A stretch of DNA of 33,008 nt from Neoroseomonas eburnea (GCF_018129005.1 NZ_JAAEDL010000041.1:1-33008); one strand, 5' to 3'; positions 7,311 to 15,764 are shown, numbered from the stretch's first letter. Numbers and translations: made by a program. Notes: generated from the sequence alone by a model not told the origin.

Positions 7311-7330
7311 CGCGGGCGATATCGCCCGCG
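7311..7330. terminator. Perfect 20-bp palindrome after the protease gene
   Basis: CGCGGGCGATATCGCCCGCG is a perfect palindrome 6 bp after the protease stop. As RNA it would form a stem of about 8 bp, consistent with a 3' end structure, although no T-run follows. A dyad binding site is the alternative. Confidence 0.4.
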
Positions 7331-7516
7331 CCGCGCCGGGCGGCGAGGATTTGGCGCGAACTTGAAAGGAACGTGATCCGCCTCAATGACATTTCGTACC
7401 CGGATGTAGTCTTCTCGCACCGACTCATCGCGGGCGCGGCGGAGACGCCGGCGGGACCGCCCTGTCCCGCCGCCTCTCCGTCCCGCCGCGAGGCCAGGTC
7501 CGAGAGGAGCTTCGCC

Positions 7517-8209
7517 ATGACGTCGCACCGCCTCGCCGTCGCCCTGATCGCTTCGGTGGCTGCCGCACCGGCCCGCGCGGAGGTTCCTGCCACGGCGCTC
7601 GACCTGATCTGGGTGACACCCTCGGCCGCGGGCGGCGCGACCCTCGACTGCGCGCGGCTGCTGGCGCTGGAGGTCCCGCTCGACTGGCTGCCCGGCGACG
7701 CCGCGGCGGTGATGCTGAGCAACGGCCCCGAGGACGAGACCGCGGCGGCACGACTCAACGCGGCGCTGCTCGCGGAGGAAACCGCCGTGCTGCACGTCGT
7801 CTTCGGCCGCGCCGGCGGCATCGGGAACTGCGCCGCCGCCGCGCCCGGGCCGGTGGCCGAGGTGCTGGGCGCGCTGGAGGCGCTGAAGCTCCAGGTCAAC
7901 GCAGGGGTGGTGGTGGCGATCGGTCTCGGCGCTGCCGGCAGCGCGGCGTTGGAGGCGGTGGAACCGGGAGTGACCGCGCGTCATCTCGGCGAGGACGGCC
8001 CGCGCCTGGCCGCGGCAATCGCGCTGGACGGGGAGAGGCGCGCGGTATTTCGCGCCGGGCTGCGCCCCGCCGTCAGGGAGGGCTGGGCGGCACGGGTCCC
8101 GTATCTCTGCGCCGCGCTCGCTCCGCTCGCCGGGCCGGGCGGGGCGGAAGCCTGCGTGGCGGAGCTGCAGGGGGAAACGCCGGTCGCTTCCCTGCGCCCG
8201 CGCCGCTGA
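7517..8209 (+). CDS. Secreted hypothetical protein
   Basis: I do not recognise this family. The 230-residue product starts with a clear signal peptide (MTSHRLAVALIASVAAAPARA, then EVPA), indicating export to the periplasm. The mature part is Ala/Leu-rich with alternating small residues and scattered cysteines (in ATLDCARLL, IGNCAAA, PYLCAALA and EACVAEL), which could form disulphides. The start at 7517 is chosen because GAGAGGAGC lies just upstream and the signal peptide begins there; the frame is open up to 7373 but that part lacks signal character. It sits between the C58 protease gene and ileS, 212 bp after the former. Confidence 0.6.
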   Translation: MTSHRLAVALIASVAAAPARAEVPATALDLIWVTPSAAGGATLDCARLLALEVPLDWLPGDAAAVMLSNGPEDETAAARLNAALLAEETAVLHVVFGRAGGIGNCAAAAPGPVAEVLGALEALKLQVNAGVVVAIGLGAAGSAALEAVEPGVTARHLGEDGPRLAAAIALDGERRAVFRAGLRPAVREGWAARVPYLCAALAPLAGPGGAEACVAELQGETPVASLRPRR

Positions 8210-8225
8210 ACCGCGCCGGGCGCGC

Positions 8226-8255
8226 TTGACGCCCTGGTGCCGCCCTCCCCATAAG
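8226..8255 (+). promoter_or_regulatory. Candidate sigma70-type promoter for ileS
   Basis: TTGACG (8226-8231) is followed after 17-19 bp by CATAAG (8250-8255). This resembles alphaproteobacterial housekeeping promoters with a strong -35 and a weak -10. It begins 16 bp after the stop of the secreted-protein gene and about 140 bp before ileS. The match is by eye only. Confidence 0.4.
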
Positions 8256-8293
8256 CCTGCCATGGCCTGGGACGCGCCTGCGCGAATTACCGT

Positions 8294-8320
8294 CCCGGTC
8301 CTCGACTGAGGGCCGGGTTT
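8294..8320 (+). terminator. Intrinsic-terminator-like hairpin in the ileS leader
   Basis: CCCGGTCCTC (8294-8303) pairs with GAGGGCCGGG (8308-8317), one G-U pair, loop GACT, followed by TTT. It lies downstream of the candidate promoter and 74 bp before the ileS ATG. It may end read-through from upstream genes or act as an attenuator of ileS. The T-run is short. Confidence 0.45.
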
Positions 8321-8393
8321 CTCCGCGCGACCTCCCCATGACCCGCCGCCAGACCCGGAAGCCCCCGCGGCCGGCGGCCCGAGACAGGCACCG

Positions 8394-11228
8394 ATGACCG
8401 ACAGCCCCGCCGAGGCCCGCGACTACCGCGGCACCGTTTTCCTGCCCAAGACCCCCTTCCCGATGCGCGGCGACCTGCCGAAGCGCGAGCCCGCCATGCT
8501 CGAACGCTGGGCGCGGCTCGGCCTGTGGGAGAGGCTGCGGAAGCAATCCAAGGGCCGCGACACCTTCGTGCTGCATGACGGCCCGCCCTATGCCAACGGC
8601 AACCTCCATATCGGGCACGCGCTGAACAAGATCCTGAAGGACGTGATCAACCGCGCCGCGCAGATGGCCGGGCACGATGCGAACTACGTCCCGGGCTGGG
8701 ACTGCCACGGCCTGCCGATCGAATGGAAGGTCGAGGAGGAATACCGCGCCAAGGGCCGCGACAAGGATGCGGTGCCGGTGCTCGACTTCCGCGCCGAATG
8801 CCGCGCCTATGCGACGCATTGGCTCGGCGTGCAGAGCGCGGAGTTCCAGCGCCTCGGCGTCGCCGGCGACTGGGCCGACCGCTACGCGACGATGGATTTC
8901 GAGAGCGAGGCGAAGATCGCCGGCGAGATCGGCAAGTTCCTGCTCAACGGCTCGCTCTATCGCGGGTTGCGGCCGGTGATGTGGAGCCCGGTCGAGAAGA
9001 CCGCGCTCGCCGAAGCCGAGATCGAGTACCACGACCACGTCTCGCCGACGCTGCACGCGAAGTTCCGCGTACTCAAGGCGAAGGCGGAGGATCTCGTCGG
9101 CGCCGACGTGGTGATCTGGACCACCACGCCCTGGACCATGCCGGGCAACCGCGCCGTGGCCTATGGCGAGGAGATCGACTACGCGCTGGTGCATGTGGAG
9201 GGCGTGGCCGAGACGTCGCTGCTGAAGGTCGGCGATCGCCTTCTCGTCGCGCTGCCGCTGCTTCCGGGCTTCGAGAAGGAAGCCGGCATCGGCCCGCACA
9301 CGATCAAGCGGGTGCTGAAGGGAGCGGAACTCGAAGGCGTGATCGCCGCGCACCCGCTGCGCGGCGCCGGCTACGACTTCGACGTGCCGCTGCTGCCGGG
9401 TGATTTCGTCACCACCGAAGCCGGCACCGGCTTCGTGCACATCGCGCCCGGCCATGGCGAGGACGATTTCAACCTTGGCCGCCAGTTCGGCCTGCCGATC
9501 CCGGAAACCGTCAACGACGACGGCACCTTCACCCGGCACGCGCCGGGCTTCGAAGGGCTGCATGTCTTCAAGGCGCACACCGCGATCTACGAGGCGATGC
9601 GCGCCGCCGGCACGCTGGCGGCGACGGGGAAGCTGACGCATTCCTACCCGCATTCCTGGCGGTCCAAGAAGCCGGTGATCTTCCGCGCCACACCGCAATG
9701 GTTCATCGCGATGGACAAGCCGCTCGCCTTCGGCGAGACGGACGACGCCACCACCATCCGCGCCAAGGCGCGCGAGGAGATCGCGAAGACCCGCTTCGTG
9801 CCGGATGCGGGCCGCAACCGGCTCGATTCCATGATCGCCGCGCGGCCCGACTGGTGCATCAGCCGCCAACGCGCCTGGGGCGTGCCGATCCCGATCTTCG
9901 TGTCCAAGCAGTCCGGCGAGCCGCTGCGCGATCCGGCCATCATCGGGCGCGTGGTCGAGGCCTTCCGCACCGAAGGTGCGGATGCCTGGTACAAGCCGGG
10001 CGCAGCCGAGCGTTTCCTCGGCCCGGATCGCGACCCGAAGCTCTATGAACAGGTGATGGACATCGTCGATGTGTGGTTCGAGTCCGGCTCGACCCACGCC
10101 TTCGTCCTGCCGCCGCGTGGGCTGCCCTTCCCGGCGGACCTGTATCTGGAAGGATCGGACCAGCATCGCGGCTGGTTCCATTCCTCGCTGCTGGAAAGCG
10201 TGGGGACCAACGGCGTCGCGCCGTTCAAGGCGGTGCTGACGCATGGCTTCGTCCTGGATGAGCAGGGACGAAAAATGTCGAAGTCGCTGGGGAACGTGAC
10301 CGCGCCCCAGGATGTGATGAAGCAGTACGGCGCGGACATCCTGCGCCTGTGGGTGATGAATTCCGACACCGCGCTCGACCTGCGCATCGGGCCGGAGATC
10401 CTGAAGCAGCAGGCGGAGCTCTATCGCCGCATCCGCAATACGCTGCGCTGGCTGCTCGGCAGCCTCGACGGCTTCTCCGAGGAGGAGATCGTCCCCTATG
10501 CGGAATTGCCGGAACTCGAACGCTGGGTGCTGCACCGGCTGACGGAACTCGATGCGCGCATCCGCGCCGCCGCCGATCCGGAGTCCGCCGACCGCTTCGC
10601 CTGGACCGGCGTCTATCCCGAGATCCACAATTTCTGCGCGACGGACCTTTCGGCCTTCTACTTCGACATCCGCAAGGACGCGCTCTATTGCGACCGGCCG
10701 GACAGCCTGCGCCGGCGCGCCGCGCGCACGGTGCTGGACGTGCTGCATCGCTGCCTCTGCACCTGGCTCGCCCCGGTGCTCGCCTTCACGGCGGAGGAAG
10801 CCTGGCTCGCCCGTTTCCCCGACGAGGAGGGGAGCGTGCATCTGCTCGACTTCCACTTCGTCCCCGCGGGGTGGCGGGATGAGGCGCTCGCCGCGAAGTG
10901 GGCGCGCGTGCGCGAACTGCGCGGCGTGGTGACGGCGGAGCTCGAGAAGGCCCGCGTCGCCGGCACGATCGGATCGAGCCTGCAGGCCGCGCCGGTGCTG
11001 GCCGTGCCGGCCGCCGACGCCGCGTTGCTGCCCGAGGAGGCCTGGGCGGAAATCTGCATCACCTCCGGCTTCGCGCTGGCGCAGGCCGAGGCTCCGGAGG
11101 CCGCCTTCCGCGCCGCCCCCGGCGCGAAATGCGCCCGCTGCTGGCGCGTGCTCCCCGAGGTCGGCCGTTCCGCGAAGCACCCGGGCCTTTGCCTGCGCTG
11201 CGAGGATGCCGTGGAGTCCCTCTCGTGA
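8394..11228 (+). CDS. ileS: Isoleucyl-tRNA synthetase
   Basis: The 944-residue class I synthetase charges tRNA-Ile with isoleucine. HIGH is at residues 72-75 (NGNLHIGHALNK) and KMSKS at 627-631 (GRKMSKSLGN). The editing (CP1) domain shows VVIWTTTPWTMPGNRA and the GTGFVHIAPGHGEDDF block. The C-terminal zinc knuckle is Cys913/Cys916 (CARCW) and Cys933/Cys936 (CLRCED), as in the bacterial eubacterial-type enzyme. Length and motif order are normal. The ATG at 8394 places the conserved RDYRGTVFLPKTPFPMRGDL at the expected N-terminal position. lspA follows after a 157-bp spacer containing G/C hairpins. Confidence 0.97.
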   Translation: MTDSPAEARDYRGTVFLPKTPFPMRGDLPKREPAMLERWARLGLWERLRKQSKGRDTFVLHDGPPYANGNLHIGHALNKILKDVINRAAQMAGHDANYVPGWDCHGLPIEWKVEEEYRAKGRDKDAVPVLDFRAECRAYATHWLGVQSAEFQRLGVAGDWADRYATMDFESEAKIAGEIGKFLLNGSLYRGLRPVMWSPVEKTALAEAEIEYHDHVSPTLHAKFRVLKAKAEDLVGADVVIWTTTPWTMPGNRAVAYGEEIDYALVHVEGVAETSLLKVGDRLLVALPLLPGFEKEAGIGPHTIKRVLKGAELEGVIAAHPLRGAGYDFDVPLLPGDFVTTEAGTGFVHIAPGHGEDDFNLGRQFGLPIPETVNDDGTFTRHAPGFEGLHVFKAHTAIYEAMRAAGTLAATGKLTHSYPHSWRSKKPVIFRATPQWFIAMDKPLAFGETDDATTIRAKAREEIAKTRFVPDAGRNRLDSMIAARPDWCISRQRAWGVPIPIFVSKQSGEPLRDPAIIGRVVEAFRTEGADAWYKPGAAERFLGPDRDPKLYEQVMDIVDVWFESGSTHAFVLPPRGLPFPADLYLEGSDQHRGWFHSSLLESVGTNGVAPFKAVLTHGFVLDEQGRKMSKSLGNVTAPQDVMKQYGADILRLWVMNSDTALDLRIGPEILKQQAELYRRIRNTLRWLLGSLDGFSEEEIVPYAELPELERWVLHRLTELDARIRAAADPESADRFAWTGVYPEIHNFCATDLSAFYFDIRKDALYCDRPDSLRRRAARTVLDVLHRCLCTWLAPVLAFTAEEAWLARFPDEEGSVHLLDFHFVPAGWRDEALAAKWARVRELRGVVTAELEKARVAGTIGSSLQAAPVLAVPAADAALLPEEAWAEICITSGFALAQAEAPEAAFRAAPGAKCARCWRVLPEVGRSAKHPGLCLRCEDAVESLS

Positions 11229-11237
11229 CGGCGGGGT

Positions 11238-11286
11238 CCGGGGTGGTCCGGCCACCCCGGCGGGGGTGCGGGGGCGGCGCCCCCGC
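11238..11286. repeat. Paired G/C hairpins between ileS and lspA
   Basis: CCGGGGTGG (11238-11246) pairs with CCACCCCGG (11252-11260), loop TCCGG. GCGGGGGC (11268-11275) pairs with GCCCCCGC (11279-11286). The first begins 9 bp after the ileS stop, and the pair is bracketed by GTGAC (11225-11229) and GTCAC. A partial repeat of the first arm (GGTCCGGCCATCCCGG) follows near 11300. It looks like another member of the G/C-run hairpin repeats in this genome. Confidence 0.6.
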
Positions 11287-11385
11287 GTCACCTGTGCATA
11301 TGGTCCGGCCATCCCGGTGGCTCGGGGTCCTATCGCAGATGCAGGCACTTGCGACGGGTTGCCGGCGCGGCGGCGGTGCCCCCGC

Positions 11386-11883
11386 ATGAGTCTCCGCCTC
11401 GGCCTGCCGGTTGCCGCCGGCATCCTGGTTGCCGACCAGGTCAGCAAATGGTGGATCCTCGAGGTCGCCCGCCTGCCCGAGGTCGGGCAGATCCCGCTGC
11501 TTGCCGCCGGCCCCTTCGGCCTGGACCTGACCATGGTCTGGAATCGCGGCGTGACCTTCGGCCTGCTGGCAAGCGACGGGGCCTGGAGTCACCTGCTCCT
11601 GGCCCTGCTGGCCCTTGTCATCGCCGTCTTCCTGCTGCGCTGGATGGCGCGGGCGGAGAATCGCCCGACCGCCGTGGCGCTGGGTGCCGTGGTGGGCGGC
11701 GCGGTCGGCAATGTCATCGACCGCGTTCGTTTCGGAGCCGTTGTGGACTTCGTCGATGCCCATGGCTGGGGCTGGCATTGGTATGTGTTCAATGTGGCGG
11801 ACGCGGCAATCGTCTGTGGCGTGATCGCCCTGGTCGCGGATGCCTTGTTCCGGCCCAAGCCCGGGCTTAAGGAAGGCTCATGA
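11386..11883 (+). CDS. lspA: Prolipoprotein signal peptidase (signal peptidase II)
   Basis: The 165-residue inner-membrane aspartyl protease removes signal peptides from diacylglyceryl-modified prolipoproteins. Conserved blocks are DQVSKWWI (17-24), WNRGVTFGLL (52-61), GNVIDR (108-113), VVDF with catalytic Asp121, and FNVADAAI with catalytic Asp139. Four transmembrane segments are apparent. The ATG at 11386 is the first in-frame start next to the first membrane segment; upstream open frame overlaps the hairpin spacer. The stop overlaps the next ATG by four bases (ATGA), coupling it to a lipoprotein gene. Confidence 0.95.
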   Translation: MSLRLGLPVAAGILVADQVSKWWILEVARLPEVGQIPLLAAGPFGLDLTMVWNRGVTFGLLASDGAWSHLLLALLALVIAVFLLRWMARAENRPTAVALGAVVGGAVGNVIDRVRFGAVVDFVDAHGWGWHWYVFNVADAAIVCGVIALVADALFRPKPGLKEGS

Positions 11884-12452
11884 GGACGCGCCCCATCCCC
11901 CCGCTGGCCGCTGTCGCGGCTGCCGTTCTGCTGTCCGCCTGCGGCCAGGACACGGGCCGCACGCTTGGCCTGGTGCGCGACGCGCCGGACGAGTTCCAGG
12001 TGACCACCCGCGCGCCGCTGTCCATGCCGCCGGACATGACGACGCTGCCGACGCCGCGCCCCGGCGCGCCGCGCCCGCAGGAACGCACTGCCCGCGGCCA
12101 GGCCGAGGCGCTGCTGGTGCCCGGCCTGTCGCTCGACGATCCGCGCCGCGCCCCTGGCCAGCGCGTGACGGTAGGCGAGGCCGCGCTGATCCAGCGCGCC
12201 GGCCCCGATGCGCCCGAGGACATCCGCCGGCGGGTGGACGAGGAGAGCCTGCGGCTCGACCAGCCGAACCGGACCCTGACCGACCGGCTGATCTTCTGGC
12301 GCGAACCGCCGCCGCCCGGCACTGCGGTGGACCCGACGCGGGAGGCGCAGCGCCTGCGCGAGAATGCGGCGCTCGGCCGTGACGAAGCCGCCGGCGTGAC
12401 CCCGGTGGAGCAGCCGCGCCGCCGGACCTTTTGGGAACGGCTGGGTCTCTGA
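11880..12452 (+). CDS. DUF3035 family lipoprotein
   Basis: The 190-residue product begins with a lipoprotein signal peptide: Arg-containing n-region, hydrophobic core, and lipobox LSAC with Cys21 as lipid anchor. The following residue is Gly, which predicts outer-membrane sorting. The conserved DUF3035 core follows: LGLVRDAPDEFQVTTRAP, then LSMPPDM and the Pro-rich PRPGAPRPQE. The function of DUF3035 is not established; alphaproteobacterial members occur next to lspA and M16 peptidases, as here. It overlaps lspA by ATGA, so the enzyme and a likely substrate are translated together. The C-terminal part is Arg/Pro-rich. Confidence 0.85.
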   Translation: MRTRPIPPLAAVAAAVLLSACGQDTGRTLGLVRDAPDEFQVTTRAPLSMPPDMTTLPTPRPGAPRPQERTARGQAEALLVPGLSLDDPRRAPGQRVTVGEAALIQRAGPDAPEDIRRRVDEESLRLDQPNRTLTDRLIFWREPPPPGTAVDPTREAQRLRENAALGRDEAAGVTPVEQPRRRTFWERLGL

Positions 12453-12462
12453 CGGGGGGCTT

Positions 12463-12581
12463 CCGAGAGCGGCGCTGCCCCTCTCGGGCTCTCAGGCCTT
12501 TGGAAGCCGATACTTGAGTCGCCGCGGGTGCAGGGGACCGTGTCCCCTGCCGGGGGAGCTCGAGGGGGCAGGCCCCCCTCG
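12463..12581. repeat. Family B hairpin element, copy 3
   Basis: It starts 10 bp after the DUF3035 stop. CCGAGAGC (12463-12470) faces CCCCTCTCGG around 12487, an imperfect stem. A half copy of the CCTTTGG stem lies at 12497-12503. GCAGGGGAC (12530-12538) pairs perfectly with GTCCCCTGC (12542-12550). CGAGGGGG (12561-12568) pairs with CCCCCTCG (12574-12581). The order and sequence closely match 15347-15480, in the same orientation. It fills the 226-bp spacer before the M16 genes. Confidence 0.85.
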
Positions 12582-12678
12582 ATCCGCCCTCCCCCGGGGC
12601 GGCGCCTTGCCGTTCCCATACGCTTCGGTAAGGCCGCTTCCCCCGGCCAGGGTCCGGGCCCATCTTGAAGGCATGCCC

Positions 12679-14049
12679 ATGATGACCCGCCGAACCACCA
12701 TCGCTGCCGCCGCGGCGCTCGCGGCCGCCGCTCCCGCCGCCCGCGCCCAGGCCCAGGCGGCTGCATCCGGCCCGGCGGAGCGCCCCCTCTTCGGCGCCGC
12801 GCAATGGCGGCTCGCCAATGGGCTGGAGGTCGTCTTCGTCGAGAACCGCCGCGCGCCGGTGGTCGCTCAGTACCTCTTCTACGCCGCCGGCGGGGCGGAG
12901 GATCCGGCGGGCCGGTCCGGCGTCGCCCATTTCCTCGAGCACATGATGTTCAAGGGCAGCCCCAACGTGCCGAGCGGCGAGCTCTCCCGCCGCGTCGCGC
13001 GGGAAGGCGGCAACGACAACGCCTTTACCTCCCGCGACGTCACCGCCTACTACCAGCAGGTCGAGGCCTCCCGCCTGCCGATGATCATGGCGATGGAGGC
13101 GGATCGCTTCGCCGCCGCGCTCATCCCGGCCGACCAGCTCGAAAGCGAGCGCCGCGTCGTGCTGGAGGAACGCCGCCAGCGCACCGACAGTTCCGCCCGC
13201 GCCCGCTTCCAGGAAGCCTTCCGCGCTGCCCTCTGGGGCCCGCAGACCTGGCCCGGCCGCCCGATCATCGGCTGGGAGGACGAGATCCGCGCCATCACGC
13301 GCGACGATATCACCGGCTTCCATGCCCGCTTCTACGCGCCCGCCAACGCCACGCTCGTCGTCGCCGGCGCGGTGGCCGAGGCCGAGCTGCGCGCCCTCGC
13401 CGAGGAACACTACGGCAAGGTCCCCCCCCGCGCCGCCGCGACCCGCGACCGCGCCCGCGCGCCCGAGGCGCCGCACGAACCGCGCCTCATCCGCCGCGAA
13501 CCGACGGCGCGCGAGGCCCTGTTCCTTCGCGCCTGGATGGCGCCGAGCCTGACAGCCGGGGAAACCCGCCACGCCCTGCCGCTCGAGGCGCTGGCCCATC
13601 TGCTCGGCGGCGGCCAGGGCAGCCGGCTGCATGCCGCGCTGGTGGAAACCGGCCTCGCCGTCTCGGCCGGTGCCGGCTACGACGGTGAGGCGGCCGGCGA
13701 GACGGAATTCACCATCTGGGCCGTGCCCCGCCGCGGCGTGACGCCCGAACGGCTGGAACAGGAAGCCGCCGCCGTCGTCGCCCGCCTGCTGCAGGACGGT
13801 CCGACCGAGGAGGAGGTGGCGCGCTCGACCCGCCAGCTTTCGGCCGGTGCGCTGCTGTCGCTCGACAGCTTCGGCGCGGCGCCGCGCATGCTGGGCGGCG
13901 TGCTCGCCATCGGCCTGCCCGCCGAGGTGGTGGAGTTCTGGCCCGCGCGGCTGCGCGCCGTGACCAGGCCGCAGGTGGCCGCGGCGGCGCGCGCGGTGCT
14001 CGGCCGTGATGCCGATACGGTCGGCTGGCTCCTGCCCGAGGCGGCCTGA
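12679..14049 (+). CDS. M16 family zinc peptidase, catalytic subunit
   Basis: The 456-residue protein has the inverted zinc motif HFLEH at residues 84-88 (VAHFLEHMMFKGSPN), with the downstream ESERRVVLEERRQR supplying the third ligand region. A signal peptide is present (MTRRTTIAAAAALAAAAPAARA), with a twin-arginine near the start, so the enzyme should act in the periplasm. Starts at 12673, 12679 or 12682 are possible; GAAGG (12667-12671) best fits 12679 or 12682. The second half has the usual M16 C-terminal repeat fold (VETGLAVSAGAGYDGEAAGE). It is directly followed by a non-catalytic M16 gene, a common heterodimer arrangement. Natural substrates are unknown. Confidence 0.9.
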   Translation: MMTRRTTIAAAAALAAAAPAARAQAQAAASGPAERPLFGAAQWRLANGLEVVFVENRRAPVVAQYLFYAAGGAEDPAGRSGVAHFLEHMMFKGSPNVPSGELSRRVAREGGNDNAFTSRDVTAYYQQVEASRLPMIMAMEADRFAAALIPADQLESERRVVLEERRQRTDSSARARFQEAFRAALWGPQTWPGRPIIGWEDEIRAITRDDITGFHARFYAPANATLVVAGAVAEAELRALAEEHYGKVPPRAAATRDRARAPEAPHEPRLIRREPTAREALFLRAWMAPSLTAGETRHALPLEALAHLLGGGQGSRLHAALVETGLAVSAGAGYDGEAAGETEFTIWAVPRRGVTPERLEQEAAAVVARLLQDGPTEEEVARSTRQLSAGALLSLDSFGAAPRMLGGVLAIGLPAEVVEFWPARLRAVTRPQVAAAARAVLGRDADTVGWLLPEAA

Positions 14050-14053
14050 TCCC

Positions 14054-15307
14054 ATGAGCAACGGCTTCACCCTGCCGATCCGCGTCGTCGAGGCGGATGG
14101 CCTCTCCGCCTGGCTGGTCGAAGACCATACGGTCCCGGTCGTCTCGATCTCCTGGTCCTGGGCCGGCGGCGCGGCGCGCGACGCGGCCGGGCAGGAAGGC
14201 ACCGCCGCCATGGCCGCGGCGCTGCTGACCGAAGGCGCGGGGGAGCTCCGCGCGCTCGCCTTCGCCGATGCGCTGCGCGATGCGGCGATCGGGCTCAACT
14301 TCTCCGCCGGGCGCGACGCCTTCGAGGGTGGCTTCCGCTGCCTGACCGATGCGCTGCCCGAGGCGCTGCGCCTCGCGCGGCTGGCGATGACCGCGCCGCG
14401 CTTCGATGCGGATGCGGTGGAACGCGTGCGGGCGCGGGCGATCGCCGGGGCGCGGCAGGCGCTGGAAACCCCACGTGGCCAGGCCGGCCGCGCCTTCTGG
14501 GCCTCGGCCTTCCCGGGGCATCCGGCCGGGCGGCCGGCCACCGGCACGGCGGAAAGCCTGGCTGCGGTGCCGGTCGAGGCGATGCGCGCGACACTCGCCG
14601 CGCAGATGCGGCGGGACGGGCTGCTGATCGCGGCGTCCGGTGCGATCCGGCCGGCGGAACTCGCCGCGCTGCTGCCGGCGCTGTTCGGCGGCCTGCCGGC
14701 CGGCGCGCCGGAAGCCCCGCCCACGCTACCGCCCTTCACCGCCTTCGGGCGCCAGGTGGTGCTGGTGGCGAGCCCGCAGTCGCAGGTGGTGCTCGGCCAG
14801 CCCGGCATCGCGCCGAACGACCCGGACTGGGAAGCGGCGCAGGTGGTGCTGCGCATCCTCGGCGGCGGCGGCTTTTCGTCGCGCCTGATGGAGGCGGTCC
14901 GCGTGCAGCGCGGGCTGACCTACGGCATCGGCGTCGGGCTCGAGACGATGTTCGGCGGCGGCGTGGTGACCTGCGCCTTCGCCACCGAGAACGCCAAGGT
15001 GGCCGAGGCGCTGCAGGTGACCCGCGGCGTGTGGTCCGACCTCGCGCAACACGGCCCGACGCAGGCGGAGCTGGAGGAGGCGGTGGCCTACCTCACCGGC
15101 TCCCTGCCGCTGCAGTTCACCGACAGCCGGCGCATCGCCGGCACGCTGCTGGCGATGCGGCGCAACCGGCGGGCGCTGGATTGGCTCGACGGGCGCAACG
15201 CGCGGCTGCGCGCCATCACGCGGGACGGCGCGGCGCGCGTCGCTTCGGCGATCCTGAAGCCGCAGGACCTGGCCGTGACCGTGGCCGGGCAGCCGGAAGG
15301 GATGTAG
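14054..15307 (+). CDS. M16 family peptidase-like protein, non-catalytic partner
   Basis: The 417-residue protein has the M16 fold but lacks HXXEH: the corresponding stretch reads GQEGTAAMAAALLTEGAGEL. It keeps the C-terminal-domain substrate-binding Arg/Tyr pair (VRVQRGLTYGIGVG). Such proteins pair with a catalytic M16 subunit to form the closed chamber. It starts 4 bp after the stop of the catalytic gene, with GAGGCGG in the preceding gene's end as a possible ribosome binding site. Unlike its partner, it has no clear signal peptide at this start (MSNGFTLPIRVVEADG), which is odd for a periplasmic complex. A family B repeat follows its stop. Confidence 0.88.
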   Translation: MSNGFTLPIRVVEADGLSAWLVEDHTVPVVSISWSWAGGAARDAAGQEGTAAMAAALLTEGAGELRALAFADALRDAAIGLNFSAGRDAFEGGFRCLTDALPEALRLARLAMTAPRFDADAVERVRARAIAGARQALETPRGQAGRAFWASAFPGHPAGRPATGTAESLAAVPVEAMRATLAAQMRRDGLLIAASGAIRPAELAALLPALFGGLPAGAPEAPPTLPPFTAFGRQVVLVASPQSQVVLGQPGIAPNDPDWEAAQVVLRILGGGGFSSRLMEAVRVQRGLTYGIGVGLETMFGGGVVTCAFATENAKVAEALQVTRGVWSDLAQHGPTQAELEEAVAYLTGSLPLQFTDSRRIAGTLLAMRRNRRALDWLDGRNARLRAITRDGAARVASAILKPQDLAVTVAGQPEGM

Positions 15308-15764
15308 GGCGCGACCGCCTTCGTCCGGTTCGCTGCGGCGACTGTTCCGAGAGGGGCGCCGCCCCTCTCGGGCTCACCCCGCCAAAGGCTTAAGGCCTTT
15401 GGAAACCCATGCTTTGGTATCCGCGGGTGCAGGGGACCGTGTCCCCTGCTGGGGGAGCTTGAGGGGGCAACGCCCCCTCAATCGCCATCGGCCTTCCCGC
15501 ACCTCAGGCGAGACCCACGATGGCGCGAGCGCCGCAGGTCCGGTGCAAAACCCCGGCTGTCCGCGACATGGCGCCTTCCCGGCCAGCCGGTCGATGTTCC
15601 GGAATCGATTCATCATCGTCCGGCAATGAGACTGACGGTGCCCTGCCGGACGCGCCGCCCCCCGCCCGGGCCGGGATGCCACGCCGAGGCCACATGATTG
15701 CGATTTGCTGCGGCCCTTCCCCTCCGCCAAGCCCATGGCAGGATGCCCGCCCGCAGGAGTGACC
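15308..15764. other. Spacer before pgi: family B repeat and unexplained sequence
   Basis: The first half holds repeat B4 (15347-15480). The remaining 15481-15764 is open in several frames but matches nothing I recognise. It contains a 10-bp palindrome GAATCGATTC (15602-15611) and then the pgi ribosome binding site AGGAG (15755-15759). No clear promoter was identified. Confidence 0.65.
15347..15480. repeat. Family B hairpin element, copy 4 (most complete)
   Basis: Four perfect stems are present. CCGAGAGGGGC (15347-15357) pairs with GCCCCTCTCGG (15361-15371). CCAAAGGC (15382-15389) pairs with GCCTTTGG (15395-15402). GCAGGGGAC (15429-15437) pairs with GTCCCCTGC (15441-15449). TGAGGGGGC (15460-15468) pairs with GCCCCCTCA (15472-15480). 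It is a direct repeat of 12463-12581 with near-identity from the third stem onward. It lies 40 bp after the second M16 stop. Confidence 0.9.

Noticed and set aside
8073..11534. A very long open frame on the minus strand opposite ileS (over 1100 codons)
   Set aside because: It is the antisense of ileS, His/Arg/Gly-rich with no domain, and arises from the high GC third-position bias.
12463..15480. Composite transposon suggested by the flanking B repeats
   Set aside because: No transposase, terminal inverted repeats or target-site duplication; kept only as a repeat-flanked cassette.
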